Source: Corynebacterium sp. ACRPS (GTDB lineage Bacteria; Actinomycetota; Actinomycetes; Mycobacteriales; Mycobacteriaceae). Taken from it: DNA of 45,192 nucleotides. Of the stretch, positions 16,141 to 25,132 are shown piece after piece. Under the pieces are notes generated by a model. The model searched no databases. It was not told where the DNA came from and was given only the letters and a program-made list of their open reading frames with translations. The stretch's first letter is position 1, and each line of letters opens with the position of its first letter. The stretch covers positions 1 to 45,192 of the forward strand of contig NZ_JAKRMY010000017.1 of assembly GCF_022346005.1 (NCBI RefSeq). The letters are read 5' to 3'. Both the position numbers and the translations under genes were made by a program.

Positions 16141-18228
16141 TTATTGTTCCATGATGAAGCCGGCATCCAGCACGCCCACCAAGTTGGTGATGCGCTCTTC
16201 TGGGGTGCGGCCCAAACCGGACGGGGTGATGGTATTGGTCAGCGAGATGCCGTCCAGGGCATCCTTGTAATCCAACTTGCCCACCGACAGCATGGAGGCA
16301 ACCATGCCGTGGTTATCCGCGCCGTTTTCGGGGTTAGCGCCCGGGGAGAAGGGGGTGCCGGCCTTGTGGCCCGACGGGAAGGAGCCTGTTGCCTTGCCGT
16401 AGACCACGTTGGAGGTAATGGTCAGCACGGACTGGGTGGGGATGGCATTGCGGTACATCGGGATGGCCTTAATTTTCTCCATCACGGTGTGCACGATGGT
16501 GGCGGCGATGTCATCAGCGCGGTCGTCGTCGTTGCCGTAGAACGGGAATTCGCCTTCGGTGATGTAATCCGTAATCAGGCCGGTCTCATCCCGGACCGGG
16601 GTGACCTTGGCGTACTTGATGGCGGATAGCGAATCGGCGACGATGGAAAGCCCCGCGATGCCGCAGCCCATGGAGCGGATGATATTGGAATCATGCAGCG
16701 CCATTTCCACGGCCTCGTAGGCGTACTTATCGTGCGAGTAGTGGATGATGTTTAGCGCCTCGACGTAGGTGCCAACCACCCAGTCCAGCATCTCCTCGTA
16801 CTTTTGCCAGACCTCGTCGAAATCCAACGGGCCATCGCCTTGAATCGGCTCGTAGCCTTCAACGACTTGCTTGCCGGAGACCTCATCCCGGCCGCCGTTC
16901 ATGGCGTAGAGCAGGGCCTTGGCGGCATTGACTCGGGCGCCGAAGAACTGCATCTGCTTGCCCACTTCCATCGGGGACACGCAGCAGGCAATCGCAGCGT
17001 CATCGCCCCACTCGTCGCGAATCTGGCGATCAGACTCGTACTGGATGGAGGAGGTTTCAATGGAGATGTGCGCGCAGAATTCCTTGTAGCCTGCAGGCAG
17101 CTCCGGATCCCAGAAAATGGTGATATTCGGCTCCGGTGATGGACCCAGGTTGATCAGGGTCTGCAGGAGGCGGAAGGAGGTCTTGGTGACCATGTGGCGG
17201 CCGTCGCTGCCGAAGCCGGCATCGGACCAGGTGGCCCAGTACGGATCGCCGGAGAAAATCTGGTCATAGTCGATGGTGCGCAGGAAGCGGACGATGCGCA
17301 GCTTCAGCACGAGCGCGTCGATGATTTCCTGTGCCTGTTCCTCGGTGATGATGCCAGCGGCCAAATCGCGCTCGAAGTAGCAGTCGAAGAATGCGGACAG
17401 GCGGCCGATGGACATGGCTGCGCCGTCCTGGGACTTGATGGAGGCGAGGTAGCCAAAGTAGGTCCACTGCACGGCCTCGTGGGCGGTGCGCGCCGGCTCG
17501 GAGATGTCAAAACCGTAGGACTCGGCCATCGCCTTGAGCTTCTTCAGGGCCTTGATCTGCTCGGAGTGCTCCTCGCGGTAGCGGGCCCAGTGCTCGGAAA
17601 AGCCGGCATCGGCAATGGCATCGCGGGCCTCAATCTTTTCCTGGATGAGATAGTCCACGCCGTACAGCGCCACGCGGCGGTAATCGCCGATGATGCGGCC
17701 GCGGCCATAGGCATCGGGCAGGCCGGTGATGATGTGTGATGAACGGGCGGCGCGGATGCGCGGGGTGTAGATATCGAAGACCGCATCATTGTGGGTCTTG
17801 CGGTAGCGGGTGAAGATCTTCTCCACCTCGGGATCTACCTCTTTGCCCGCCTCGCCGATGGCCTGCTTCACCATGCGCCAGCCGCCGAACGGCATCATGG
17901 CGCGCTTGAGCGGCGTATCGGTTTGCAGGCCGACGATGACGTCATCGTCTTCTGAGATATAACCGGCCGGGAAGGCATCGATATCGGTCGGGGTGTGCGT
18001 ATCGACATCGTAAATGCGCTTTTCGCGCTCGACTGACAGGTAGTCCTTTTCCAGGGTGTCCCACACGCGTAGCGTCTTATCGGTGGGGCCAGCGAGGAAG
18101 CTGGAGTCGCCGTTATAAGGCGTGTAATTGCGCTGGATGAAATCGCGGACGTTGATGCCCTCGGTCCAAGGGCCGGGCGCAAAACCTTCCCACCCTTGAT
18201 ACTGCTGGGGCTTAGTTGCGGTAGTCAT
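16141..18228 (-). CDS. pflB: pyruvate formate-lyase core subunit lacking the glycyl-radical domain
   Basis: A 695-residue cytoplasmic protein that would convert pyruvate and CoA to acetyl-CoA and formate without oxygen. The catalytic Cys415-Cys416 pair in [21 protein letters not shown] aligns with E. coli Cys418-Cys419. E. coli PflB has 760 residues and ends with the glycyl-radical loop; this protein stops right after [15 protein letters not shown], before that loop, which is encoded by the next gene. ATG 18228 has AGAAGGG upstream; a TTG 21 bases earlier is in frame but unlikely. Operon order is core, radical domain, activase, hydrolase. No formate channel gene is seen. Confidence 0.93.
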   Translation of the reverse strand: MTTATKPQQYQGWEGFAPGPWTEGINVRDFIQRNYTPYNGDSSFLAGPTDKTLRVWDTLEKDYLSVEREKRIYDVDTHTPTDIDAFPAGYISEDDDVIVGLQTDTPLKRAMMPFGGWRMVKQAIGEAGKEVDPEVEKIFTRYRKTHNDAVFDIYTPRIRAARSSHIITGLPDAYGRGRIIGDYRRVALYGVDYLIQEKIEARDAIADAGFSEHWARYREEHSEQIKALKKLKAMAESYGFDISEPARTAHEAVQWTYFGYLASIKSQDGAAMSIGRLSAFFDCYFERDLAAGIITEEQAQEIIDALVLKLRIVRFLRTIDYDQIFSGDPYWATWSDAGFGSDGRHMVTKTSFRLLQTLINLGPSPEPNITIFWDPELPAGYKEFCAHISIETSSIQYESDRQIRDEWGDDAAIACCVSPMEVGKQMQFFGARVNAAKALLYAMNGGRDEVSGKQVVEGYEPIQGDGPLDFDEVWQKYEEMLDWVVGTYVEALNIIHYSHDKYAYEAVEMALHDSNIIRSMGCGIAGLSIVADSLSAIKYAKVTPVRDETGLITDYITEGEFPFYGNDDDRADDIAATIVHTVMEKIKAIPMYRNAIPTQSVLTITSNVVYGKATGSFPSGHKAGTPFSPGANPENGADNHGMVASMLSVGKLDYKDALDGISLTNTITPSGLGRTPEERITNLVGVLDAGFIMEQ

Positions 18229-18539
18229 AATTCCCTTCTTCTGGGTCAAATTTCCCGGGGCGCATGCCGCCTTTTTCTTCCCGCAGCATCAAGCCCCGTC
18301 ACCTCTTAATTGTCGGCTCGATTCGCGAAATTAACAACCGTAAACTTCCCTTTGAGCACCAGTTATAAACCGGTCGTCATACTTTGCTGGTTACCCGATT
18401 CATATAAACCACCCGTACGTTTTTGTTCGGGGGCAATCTAGCCCCGATCGTGGCTTTGCTCACGTACACTTTGGCGCCGACCTGCGTGTACCTCTACTGT
18501 TAAGGCGGTCAGCTTCGCTTCCGTAACAAGGAGGACTTC
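18229..18539. other. divergent intergenic region, pfl operon and purine permease
   Basis: About 310 bases without a credible gene. On the minus strand GGTTTATA occurs twice, 39 bases apart (18364-18371 and 18403-18410 in plus-strand coordinates); each copy could supply a -10-like TATA for pflB, giving a leader of well over 100 bases. Toward the permease, GTACAC (18464-18469) and GTGTAC (18486-18491) form an inverted repeat, and GGGGC/GCCCC (around 18430-18445) a small hairpin. AAGGAGG precedes the permease GTG. I could not assign a known regulator. Confidence 0.4.
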
Positions 18540-20447
18540 GTGGCGTCCCAGCCCAAGCACCCCGTAGACATCGTTCCCCCCGCGCCGAAACTCGCCGCCC
18601 TTGGGCTGCAGCACGTCCTCGCGTTTTATGCCGGGGCGGTCATCGTCCCGCTGCTCATCGCCAGCTCGTTAAACCTGGACGCGGAAACTACCATCCACCT
18701 CATCAATGCAGACCTTTTGACCTGCGGCATTGCAACGATCATTCAGTCGGTGGGCATCGGCAAGCATATTGGCGTGCGCCTGCCCATCGTGCAGGGCGTG
18801 ACGACGACGGCGGTATCGCCCATCATCGCGATTGGGCTGGGTGCCACCGACGGCGAGGGCGGGGTGGCATCGCTGCCCACGATTTACGGCGCCATCATCG
18901 TCGCGGGCCTTTTTACCTTCTTCGCCGCGCCGGTCTTTGGCAAGGTGCTGCGCTTCTTCCCGCCGGTGGTTACCGGTTCAGTGCTGCTGGTGATGGGTAC
19001 CTCACTGCTGGCGGTATCGGCCAATGACTTTGTCAAGTATGCCGAGGGTGTGCCGGCCACGCGCGATTTGCTCTATGGCTTTGGCACGCTCGCGGTCATC
19101 ATTATGGTGCAGCGTTTTTCCTCCGGCTTCGTGGGCACGTTGGCGGTGCTCATCGGCTTGGTCCTGGGCACGGGCGTGGCGCTCGCGCTTGGCGATGCCT
19201 CCTTTAGCGAAGTCTCCTCCTCCCCCGCCCTCGGCATTACGACGCCGTTTTATTTCGGCATGCCGCAATTTGACCTCGTGGCGATCTTCTCGCTGATTAT
19301 CGTCATGATCATCACGATGGTGGAAACGACCGGCGATGTGTTTGCCACCGGTGAAATCGTCAAAAAGCGCATCCGCCGCGATGACGTGGTGCGCGCCATC
19401 CGCGCCGATGGCGTTTCCACCCTAGTGGGCGGCGTCATGAATTCCTTCCCCTATACCTGCTTTGCGCAAAACGTGGGCCTGGTGCGCCTGACCAATGTGA
19501 AATCGCGCTGGGTGGCCGTAGCGGCTGCGGGGTTCATGATCGTGCTGGGCCTGTTGCCGAAGGCCGGCGCGGTGGTTGCCGCGATTCCGTCGCCGGTGCT
19601 CGGCGGCGCATCGCTCGCGCTTTTTGCCAACGTGGCGTGGGTGGGCCTGCAGACCATCGCAAAGTCGGATCTCAGCGATGGCCGCAACTCCGTCATCGTC
19701 ACCTCCGCCCTGGGCCTGGCCATGCTGGTGACCTTCAAGCCGGAGGTTGCCACTGCCTTCCCGGAGTGGGCGCAGACCTTCGTCTCTTCTGGCATGTCCA
19801 TCGGCGCGATTACCGCCATCCTGCTCAACTTGTTGTTCTTCCACACCGGCAGCGCGAGCGCACAGGTCTCGCGCGCCGATGGCAAGGGCGTGAGCCTCAA
19901 CGAGCTGAACGAGGCCTCGCGCGAGGAGTTCACCGCCGCGCTGCGCCCGCTCTTTAATAATGAGACCTGGCCGCTGGATCTGGCCTGGCAGTCCCGGCCG
20001 TTTAGCGATGTCAACGAGCTGCGCGCCGCCATCCAGGTTGCCGTGCTGACCGCGGATGCTGAACGCCGCGATGCGCTCATCCACGACTACCCCGCGATGG
20101 ACGAGCTGCTTTTGGCCTCGGCCGATGAGGCGGCGAATATTTCCGCCGACCGCGGCTCGCTGGGACTCAGCGAGCTTGACGACGTGCAAACCGAGCGCAT
20201 TACCGAGCTGTCCGCCGCCTACCGCGAGCGCTTTGGCATGCCGTTTGTGGCTTATTTGGATACCAATGACACGGTGGAGCGCGTCATCGATGCCGGCGTG
20301 CGGCGCCTGGCCAATTCCGATGCGCAGGAATACCGCATTGCTCTCAGCGAAATCGTTGAGATCGCTAATGACCGCTTCGATATCCTGCTTGCCGATGCCA
20401 ACCCCGTCCGCTCCTCCTGGGACCGCAAGTTCACCGAGGTGGACTAA
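18540..20447 (+). CDS. NCS2 purine/urate permease fused to OHCU-decarboxylase domain
   Basis: A 635-residue fusion. Residues 1-440 form a nucleobase-cation symporter-2 permease (LGLQHVLAFYAGAVIVPLL, then VETTGDVFATGEI and the family NXG-type stretch NSFPYTCFAQNVGLV). Family members are about 430-450 residues. Residues of roughly 455-630 resemble 2-oxo-4-hydroxy-4-carboxy-5-ureidoimidazoline decarboxylase: LNELNEASREEF at the start, His in LIHDYP, an AADE-like helix, then YRERFGMPFV and the final helices. This domain acts after uricase in allantoin formation. The GTG at 18540 follows AAGGAGG. No frame break is visible between the parts. The natural substrate, likely urate or xanthine, is inferred. 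Confidence 0.85.
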   Translation: MASQPKHPVDIVPPAPKLAALGLQHVLAFYAGAVIVPLLIASSLNLDAETTIHLINADLLTCGIATIIQSVGIGKHIGVRLPIVQGVTTTAVSPIIAIGLGATDGEGGVASLPTIYGAIIVAGLFTFFAAPVFGKVLRFFPPVVTGSVLLVMGTSLLAVSANDFVKYAEGVPATRDLLYGFGTLAVIIMVQRFSSGFVGTLAVLIGLVLGTGVALALGDASFSEVSSSPALGITTPFYFGMPQFDLVAIFSLIIVMIITMVETTGDVFATGEIVKKRIRRDDVVRAIRADGVSTLVGGVMNSFPYTCFAQNVGLVRLTNVKSRWVAVAAAGFMIVLGLLPKAGAVVAAIPSPVLGGASLALFANVAWVGLQTIAKSDLSDGRNSVIVTSALGLAMLVTFKPEVATAFPEWAQTFVSSGMSIGAITAILLNLLFFHTGSASAQVSRADGKGVSLNELNEASREEFTAALRPLFNNETWPLDLAWQSRPFSDVNELRAAIQVAVLTADAERRDALIHDYPAMDELLLASADEAANISADRGSLGLSELDDVQTERITELSAAYRERFGMPFVAYLDTNDTVERVIDAGVRRLANSDAQEYRIALSEIVEIANDRFDILLADANPVRSSWDRKFTEVD

Positions 20448-20454
20448 GATCCGC

Positions 20455-20497
20455 AAAAGCACCGCAGTTCTTCAAGCAAGTACTGCGGTGCTTTTCT
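20455..20497 (+). terminator. terminator after the permease fusion gene
   Basis: A perfect 14-base stem AAAAGCACCGCAGT / ACTGCGGTGCTTTT with a 13-base loop. Its A/T ends allow function in both directions, so it could also end the tRNA-Leu transcript. Confidence 0.88.
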
Positions 20498-20499
20498 TG

Positions 20500-20581
20500 T
20501 GCGCCCGGTGAGACTTGAACTCACACGTCATAAGACACTAGAACCTAAATCTAGCGCGTCTGCCAATTCCGCCACGGGCGC
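20500..20581 (-). tRNA. tRNA-Leu (anticodon TAG)
   Basis: An 82-base class II tRNA on the minus strand. Acceptor GCGCCCG pairs with CGGGCGC, the anticodon stem CTAGA/TCTAG holds loop TTTAGGT with anticodon TAG, a long variable arm follows, and the T-loop GTTCAAGTC is intact. CCA is not encoded. A -10-like TACACT lies about 14 bases upstream (plus-strand 20595-20600). Confidence 0.95.
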
Positions 20582-20677
20582 GAGCAACGTTGAATAGTGT
20601 ACACGGCGGGCTGATAAACAAGAAACCAGGGGCATTCCGTATTGCGGCGGTGGATAGGTAGGCTGGGTGGGGTGAGT

Positions 20678-21178
20678 ATGCACGAGGATCAGAAGAAACG
20701 GCGCGTGAAGGTGCGGTGGTGGCACATCGCCCTCGTCATATTTTTCGTGGTGCTTTTCCTCTTCCTCGCCTATTGGCAGTGGACGCGCTTCCGCTCCGGC
20801 TCGGGCACCTTCCAAAACTTGGGCTACGCCTTCCAGTGGCCGCTTTTTGCCGTGTTCGTGATCTATGCTTATCGCACCACGCTGCGCTATGAAAATGAGC
20901 GCCTCGCCGCGGAAAACGAAGCCCGCGAGATGGATTCGCTGCAGGCCTCAGGAAACGCCTCTGAAAATGTCGGCGAAACCGCCGACGGAATAACAAATTC
21001 GACCGATGGTTCTGAGGTGAGGGACTCGGCGGAGAAAACCGCCATCGATGAGGATTTCTTGCCGCAGCGCCCGCAGCTGAATGTGGAAGAGTTTAATGCG
21101 TTGAATCAGCCTCGGCGCCGCCGCGGTTCCCCCGCAGAGGGACGCGACGAAGGCACAACAGATAAAAGGAGAAAGTAA
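20678..21178 (+). CDS. membrane protein resembling mycobacterial LprD (Rv1343c)
   Basis: A 166-residue protein with two hydrophobic segments (WWHIALVIFFVVLFLFLAYWQW and FQWPLFAVFVIYAY) around the conserved WTRFRSGSGTFQNLGYAFQWP, followed by a Glu/Asp-rich soluble tail ending in basic residues. The motif and the position next to DUF3817 and rdgB match Rv1343c of M. tuberculosis. No lipobox is visible, so a lipoprotein label would not fit. Start ATG 20678 or GTG 20672; the ribosome site is weak. It is three bases from the next gene, so probably an operon. Function is unknown. Confidence 0.75.
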   Translation: MHEDQKKRRVKVRWWHIALVIFFVVLFLFLAYWQWTRFRSGSGTFQNLGYAFQWPLFAVFVIYAYRTTLRYENERLAAENEAREMDSLQASGNASENVGETADGITNSTDGSEVRDSAEKTAIDEDFLPQRPQLNVEEFNALNQPRRRRGSPAEGRDEGTTDKRRK

Positions 21179-21181
21179 ATC

Positions 21182-21532
21182 ATGACAAACCAGGTACACC
21201 CAGACCGCAAGGCGCGCATCCGCGGCCCGCTGAAGTTCTTTTCCATCGCGGCCACGGTGACCGGTATCTTCCTGATCATCCTGGTCATCCGCATGTTCTT
21301 CCAATACGTCATGGGAGCAGAGATCCCGGAATGGGCGACCTATATCGCCATCGTGCACGGCATCGCGTACATGACCTACCTGCTGTCCATCCTGATTCTG
21401 GGCCCGCGCGCGCTGTGGCCCGCCGGCAAGCTGATTACCACCGCGCTCGCCGGCGTGGTGCCCTTCCTGTCCTTCTGGATGGAGCACAAGCGCCGCAAGG
21501 AAATCGAGGAGCAATTCCAGCTCAACGCCTAA
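21182..21532 (+). CDS. DUF3817 integral membrane protein
   Basis: A 116-residue protein with three hydrophobic segments. The N-terminal FFSIAATVTGIFLIILVIRM, central IAIVHGIAYMTYLLSILILG with an HG in the membrane, and a C-terminal VVPFLSFWMEHKRRK match DUF3817 (Rv1342c in M. tuberculosis). AAAGGAGAAAGTAAATC precedes ATG 21182. Its TAA is directly followed by the stop of the convergent rdgB, with no base between. Function is unknown. Confidence 0.88.
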   Translation: MTNQVHPDRKARIRGPLKFFSIAATVTGIFLIILVIRMFFQYVMGAEIPEWATYIAIVHGIAYMTYLLSILILGPRALWPAGKLITTALAGVVPFLSFWMEHKRRKEIEEQFQLNA

Positions 21533-22135
21533 TTAGCCGGCCAGCTCCGCGATGAACGGGGCTAGCTGGGAAAGGGCGCGGCCGCGGTGCGAGACCGCGT
21601 TCTTTTCCGCAGGCGACATTTCCGCCGCAGAACGCGACTCGCCTTCTGGTTGGAAGAGTGGGTCGTAGCCAAAACCATTAGCGCCGCGCGGCTCGCGCAA
21701 AAGCTTGCCCTCCCAGCGGCCCTCGGCCACGCGCTCTGTGCCTTCGGGGGTCACGAGGGCGCACACGGAGACGAAGGCAGCGGCGCGCCGATCATCCGGC
21801 ACATCCGCCATCTGCGCCAAGACTAGGTCATTATTAGCCTGGTCGTTGCCGTGTTCGCCGGACCAGCGGGCCGAGAGCACGCCGGGCATGCCGTTGAGTT
21901 CCTCGATGGCCAGCCCAGAATCATCCGCGATGGTCACCAGACCCGTGGCGGAGGCGCCGGCACGGGCCTTGATGAGCGCGTTATCGGCAAAGGTGCGGCC
22001 GTCCTCGACGGGCTCTGGGTAGGGTTCGACCTCGGAAAGCAGGCGCAGCTCCACGCCCTCGATGCCGGCCTCGGACAGGATGCGATCGAGCTCGGCCAGC
22101 TTCTTCGGATTGCCGGATGCGACGAGGATTACCAT
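21533..22135 (-). CDS. rdgB: dITP/XTP pyrophosphatase (RdgB/HAM1 family)
   Basis: A 200-residue nucleotide-pool sanitising enzyme that hydrolyses dITP, ITP and XTP to monophosphates. [16 protein letters not shown] at the start, [21 protein letters not shown] in the middle and [13 protein letters not shown] with SHRGRAL near the end are the family landmarks. It overlaps the end of rph by seven bases, as in the conserved actinobacterial rph-rdgB pair, and is presumably translated with it. Confidence 0.95.
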   Translation of the reverse strand: MVILVASGNPKKLAELDRILSEAGIEGVELRLLSEVEPYPEPVEDGRTFADNALIKARAGASATGLVTIADDSGLAIEELNGMPGVLSARWSGEHGNDQANNDLVLAQMADVPDDRRAAAFVSVCALVTPEGTERVAEGRWEGKLLREPRGANGFGYDPLFQPEGESRSAAEMSPAEKNAVSHRGRALSQLAPFIAELAG

Positions 22136-22857
22136 CCCAGCGCCGCTTTCTGCGCCGCGATGAGCTCGCTGCAGCCCTTCTGGGCCACATCCAGCATGCC
22201 GTTGAGCTGCTCGCGGCCAAAGAGGCCGTGCTCGCCGGTGCCCTGGATTTCTACAAAGTCGCCGGATTCCTGCATCACCACGTTGAGGTCCACCTCGGCG
22301 CGGGAATCTTCCTCATAGGGCAAATCCAGACAGATTTCGCCGTCGATGATGCCCACGGACACCGCGGCGATGGGATCGAGCAGCGGCTCGCCGGGGACGA
22401 CGCCTTCGGACTTGAGGTGGGCGATGGCATCGGCAAGCGCAACGTAGGCGCCCGTGATGGAGGCGGTGCGGGTGCCGCCATCGGCCTGCAGCACGTCGCA
22501 GTCGAGCTGGATGGTGTTTTCGCCCAGCTCCTCCAAGTCCACGGCGGCGCGCAGGGAGCGGCCGACTAGGCGGGAAATCTCGTGGGTGCGGCCCTTGACC
22601 TTGCCGCGCATGGACTCGCGCGGCATACGGTCGTGGGTGGCGGATGGCAGCATGGCGTACTCGGCGGTTAGCCAGCCCTCGCCGGAATCGCGCTTGAAAC
22701 GCGGCACCCCGAGTTCGACGGAGGCGGTGCACATCACGCGGGTATTGCCAAATTCCACCAAGACGGATCCGGCCGGGTTGGTGGTGAAATTGCGGGTAAT
22801 GCGGACGCTGCGCATTTGGTCGAGCGCGCGCCCATCGGCACGAGTAAATTCAGTCAT
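22129..22857 (-). CDS. rph: ribonuclease PH
   Basis: A 242-residue phosphorolytic 3'-exoribonuclease that trims tRNA 3' ends. The N-terminal [15 protein letters not shown], the phosphate-binding [12 protein letters not shown], the long [18 protein letters not shown] and [19 protein letters not shown] all match RNase PH. Length is normal. ATG 22857 is 15 bases downstream of the metallo-hydrolase stop, so rph belongs to the murI-to-rdgB run of minus-strand genes. The 12-base word recurs at 22428-22439. Confidence 0.96.
   Translation of the reverse strand: MTEFTRADGRALDQMRSVRITRNFTTNPAGSVLVEFGNTRVMCTASVELGVPRFKRDSGEGWLTAEYAMLPSATHDRMPRESMRGKVKGRTHEISRLVGRSLRAAVDLEELGENTIQLDCDVLQADGGTRTASITGAYVALADAIAHLKSEGVVPGEPLLDPIAAVSVGIIDGEICLDLPYEEDSRAEVDLNVVMQESGDFVEIQGTGEHGLFGREQLNGMLDVAQKGCSELIAAQKAALGW
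22428..22439 (-). repeat. 12-base iterated word, copy 7
   Basis: Perfect CGCTTGCCGATG on the minus strand within rph (Leu-Ala-Asp). Confidence 0.9.
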
Positions 22858-22872
22858 GCCCTCCAGCGTAAC

Positions 22873-23634
22873 TTAGAACTGCATGCCCGCAGTACCCAGC
22901 ACGATCTCGCCGTCGAATTCCTCCCGCGCCGCCGCCACGGTGGCCTTAGCATCGCCCCAGGGCTGGATGTGGATCAACACCAGCGTGCCAACGCCCGCTT
23001 CCCGCGCCGCGCGCCCCGCTTCCGCGCCCGACATGTGCATGCCGGGTGCCATGCCCTCGGAGGAAGCACCCCAGGTGGCCTCGCAGAGGAAGAGATCGGC
23101 GCCCCGGGCGGCATCGACAAGCGCAGGCGTATAAGACGTATCGCCGGAATAGGTAATGGTCTGGCCGGTCTTGGCGTGCTCGATGCGCAGCGCATAGGCC
23201 TCTACCGGGTGGTTGACGGGGAAGGGGGTGATAAAGACGTCATCGACAAGCTGGCGCTCCCCCGCCACCCACGGGCTAAACGCCAAGGTATCGGACATAT
23301 CGTCGATCCCATTTACCTCGTCGGAGGACAGGCGGCCCAAGTGCGTCGGCGTGGCAGACGGGCCGAAGCAGAAGTTGCGCGAGGCTGCCGGGGCGGTGGG
23401 ATGGAAGCGGCGCCACACCATGAGGGAGGGAAAATCCGCGCAGTGATCCGCGTGCAGGTGGCTAAAGGCTACGTGGGCATCGCACGGATCCTGCAGTTGA
23501 GCTAGCTGGCCCAGCGTGCCCGAGCCCATATCCAGGATGATGGACGGTGCATTGTCGAAGGACACGACATAGCCGGAGGCAGGATTGTCTGCGGTGGGTA
23601 CGCTACCGGAGCAGCCTAGGATGGTCAGCTTCAT
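22873..23634 (-). CDS. metallo-beta-lactamase-fold hydrolase, Rv1339-like
   Basis: A 253-residue MBL-fold hydrolase. The metal motif SHLHADHCAD places His59, His61, Asp63 and His64 as ligands, with TYSGDTSYTPAL and LIHIQPW supplying later ones. Sequence style and position between murI and rph match Rv1339 of M. tuberculosis, reported as an atypical class II cAMP phosphodiesterase; that activity is a family-based inference. ATG 23634 lies in the arm of a hairpin and overlaps the TGA of a six-codon upstream frame (MELLVP). A longer frame upstream is out of register with murI and not real. Confidence 0.9.
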   Translation of the reverse strand: MKLTILGCSGSVPTADNPASGYVVSFDNAPSIILDMGSGTLGQLAQLQDPCDAHVAFSHLHADHCADFPSLMVWRRFHPTAPAASRNFCFGPSATPTHLGRLSSDEVNGIDDMSDTLAFSPWVAGERQLVDDVFITPFPVNHPVEAYALRIEHAKTGQTITYSGDTSYTPALVDAARGADLFLCEATWGASSEGMAPGMHMSGAEAGRAAREAGVGTLVLIHIQPWGDAKATVAAAREEFDGEIVLGTAGMQF

Positions 23635-23654
23635 GGAACCAATAGTTCCATGAA
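23630..23654 (-). promoter_or_regulatory. start-codon hairpin and mini-ORF before the Rv1339-like gene
   Basis: The perfect inverted repeat TTCATGGAAC / GTTCCATGAA with five-base loop includes the gene's ATG. On the minus strand an ATG (23652-23650) opens a six-codon frame whose TGA overlaps the gene's ATG as ATGA. A translational control role is inferred. Confidence 0.4.
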
Positions 23655-23707
23655 TCCGGACCGAATGCTGGTACCGCGCGCAAAAAGGGGGAGGAAATTC
23701 GGCTGTC

Positions 23708-24487
23708 TTAGCCGATCTGCGGGCCCAAAAAGCGCGTGGCCAGCTGGGCGAAGACCTCTGGATCGCCGGTGGATTCGAAGGAATGGACCGGCTGGTTGCC
23801 CTCGGGGGCGAGCATGTCCGTTTCCGTAAGAAGGCGCATGACGTCCTTCGTGGTCTCCTCTGAGGAGGCCACCAGGGACACGTTTTCGCCCATGGCGAGC
23901 TGGATGATACCGGTAAGCAGCGGGTAGTGCGTGCATCCCAGCACCAAGGTGTCCACGCCCTGGGCCTGCAGGGGCGCAAGGTACCCCTCGGCGACGCCGA
24001 GGATTTGGCGGCCTGCCGTAATCCCGCGCTCGACAAAGGGCACGAAGTCCGGACAGGCGGCGGCTACCGCCTCAACATTGGGGTTAACCGCGAAAAGGTC
24101 CTGGTACGCGCCGGATTTGATGGTGCCCTCAGTGCCGATAACGCCAATCTTGCCATTGCGCGTGGTGGACATGGCGCGGCGCACGGCCGGGTGGATGACC
24201 TCCACGATGGGGATATCGTAGCGCTCGCGGGCATCGTGCAGGAAGGCTGCGGTGGCGGTATTGCAGGCTATGACGAGCATCTTGCAGCCACGCTCTACCA
24301 GCTTATCGGCAATATCCTGGGAAAAGGCCCGCACCTGCGAGATGGGCCGCGGCCCGTAGGGGCCGTGGGCGGTATCGCCCATATAAATAACGGATTCTTG
24401 CGGCAGCTGCTCCATCACCGCGCGGGCCACGGTCAGCCCGCCGACGCCCGAGTCAAAGATGCCGATGGGAGACGATGCGTTAGGCAT
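23708..24487 (-). CDS. murI: glutamate racemase
   Basis: A 259-residue cofactor-independent racemase that supplies D-glutamate for peptidoglycan. [14 protein letters not shown] holds Asp12-Ser13, and the two catalytic cysteines are Cys75 in [10 protein letters not shown] and Cys185 in LGCTHYPLL. Length is normal. The ATG at 24487 overlaps the stop of the upstream rhomboid gene by one base (TAATG), indicating coupling. A 73-base gap with no terminator separates it from the downstream metallo-hydrolase gene. Confidence 0.96.
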   Translation of the reverse strand: MPNASSPIGIFDSGVGGLTVARAVMEQLPQESVIYMGDTAHGPYGPRPISQVRAFSQDIADKLVERGCKMLVIACNTATAAFLHDARERYDIPIVEVIHPAVRRAMSTTRNGKIGVIGTEGTIKSGAYQDLFAVNPNVEAVAAACPDFVPFVERGITAGRQILGVAEGYLAPLQAQGVDTLVLGCTHYPLLTGIIQLAMGENVSLVASSEETTKDVMRLLTETDMLAPEGNQPVHSFESTGDPEVFAQLATRFLGPQIG

Positions 24488-25119
24488 TATTTCCTCCCTG
24501 CCTTTGCCGGATCATCGGAGGTGATGAACATACCGGCCAGTACGCCGCCCAGGGCGCCGAAGAGGTGGCCTTGCCAGCTAATACCCTCGGCGACGGGCAG
24601 CACGCCCCAAATCAGTCCGGAATAGGAAAAGCCCAGGATAATGCCCAAAATGATCTGCAGCAGGGAGCGATTGAAGACGCCGCGCACCACGAGGTAGGCC
24701 AGCCAACCATAGACCAGCCCGGACGCGCCGATATGCGAGGTACCGGCCCCGCCCAAGAACCACGTTCCAAGGCCCGCTACCACGGTGGTGATCAAGGTGA
24801 CCTCCCACCACACCCTGCGCCCGGACAAGCCAATGAGGAAGCAAAACAGGGCACCCGGCAACGAGTTGGACATCAAGTGCTCCAGGCTGCCGTGCAAGAG
24901 CGGCGCCGTGATAATGCCCCACAGGCCATCCACGTCGAGCGGGCGGATGCCGTAATTGGACAGCCCGCCGCCGAAGACGACGGCGTTGATGAGGTGGACC
25001 GACCACTCCACTGCGAGGAACCCCAGGGCCAAGGATAGGCCGGTGCTGATGCGGCCACGGCCGCGGTTGTTCGTGCTGGTCGACGCCAGCTGATTACGTG
25101 AAGTTCCACCCATAGTCAT
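24487..25119 (-). CDS. rhomboid-family intramembrane serine protease
   Basis: A 210-residue membrane protein with about six transmembrane segments. The catalytic dyad is Ser133 in GASGLVYG and His185 in GHLFGALGG, with the supporting Asn85 in HLMSNSLPG. The position beside murI matches Rv1337 of M. tuberculosis. I chose ATG 25119 (MTMGG); ATG 25113 is a near alternative. The open frame upstream of it overlaps the P1-peptidase gene and is not real. Substrates are unknown. Confidence 0.93.
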   Translation of the reverse strand: MTMGGTSRNQLASTSTNNRGRGRISTGLSLALGFLAVEWSVHLINAVVFGGGLSNYGIRPLDVDGLWGIITAPLLHGSLEHLMSNSLPGALFCFLIGLSGRRVWWEVTLITTVVAGLGTWFLGGAGTSHIGASGLVYGWLAYLVVRGVFNRSLLQIILGIILGFSYSGLIWGVLPVAEGISWQGHLFGALGGVLAGMFITSDDPAKAGRK

Positions 25120-25132
25120 AATGGGCAATATC

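Noticed and set aside
16117..16141. The split between the formate-lyase core and its radical domain as a frameshift or sequencing error
   Set aside because: The small gene has its own ribosome site, ATG and 24 residues unrelated to PflB, and the spacer is non-coding in all frames; a single base change would not restore the E. coli-like protein.
18228..18249. TTG start at 18249 for pflB
   Set aside because: The ATG at 18228 has a well-placed AGAAGGG; the TTG extension is not conserved in the family.
19422..20462. 346-codon open frame on the minus strand opposite the permease fusion
   Set aside because: It is the antisense shadow of a clear gene; high GC gives long spurious frames, and its protein has no recognisable motif.
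22873..24036. Long form of the metallo-hydrolase starting at 24036
   Set aside because: The extra part overlaps murI out of frame and is not protein-like; ATG 23634 gives the family start.
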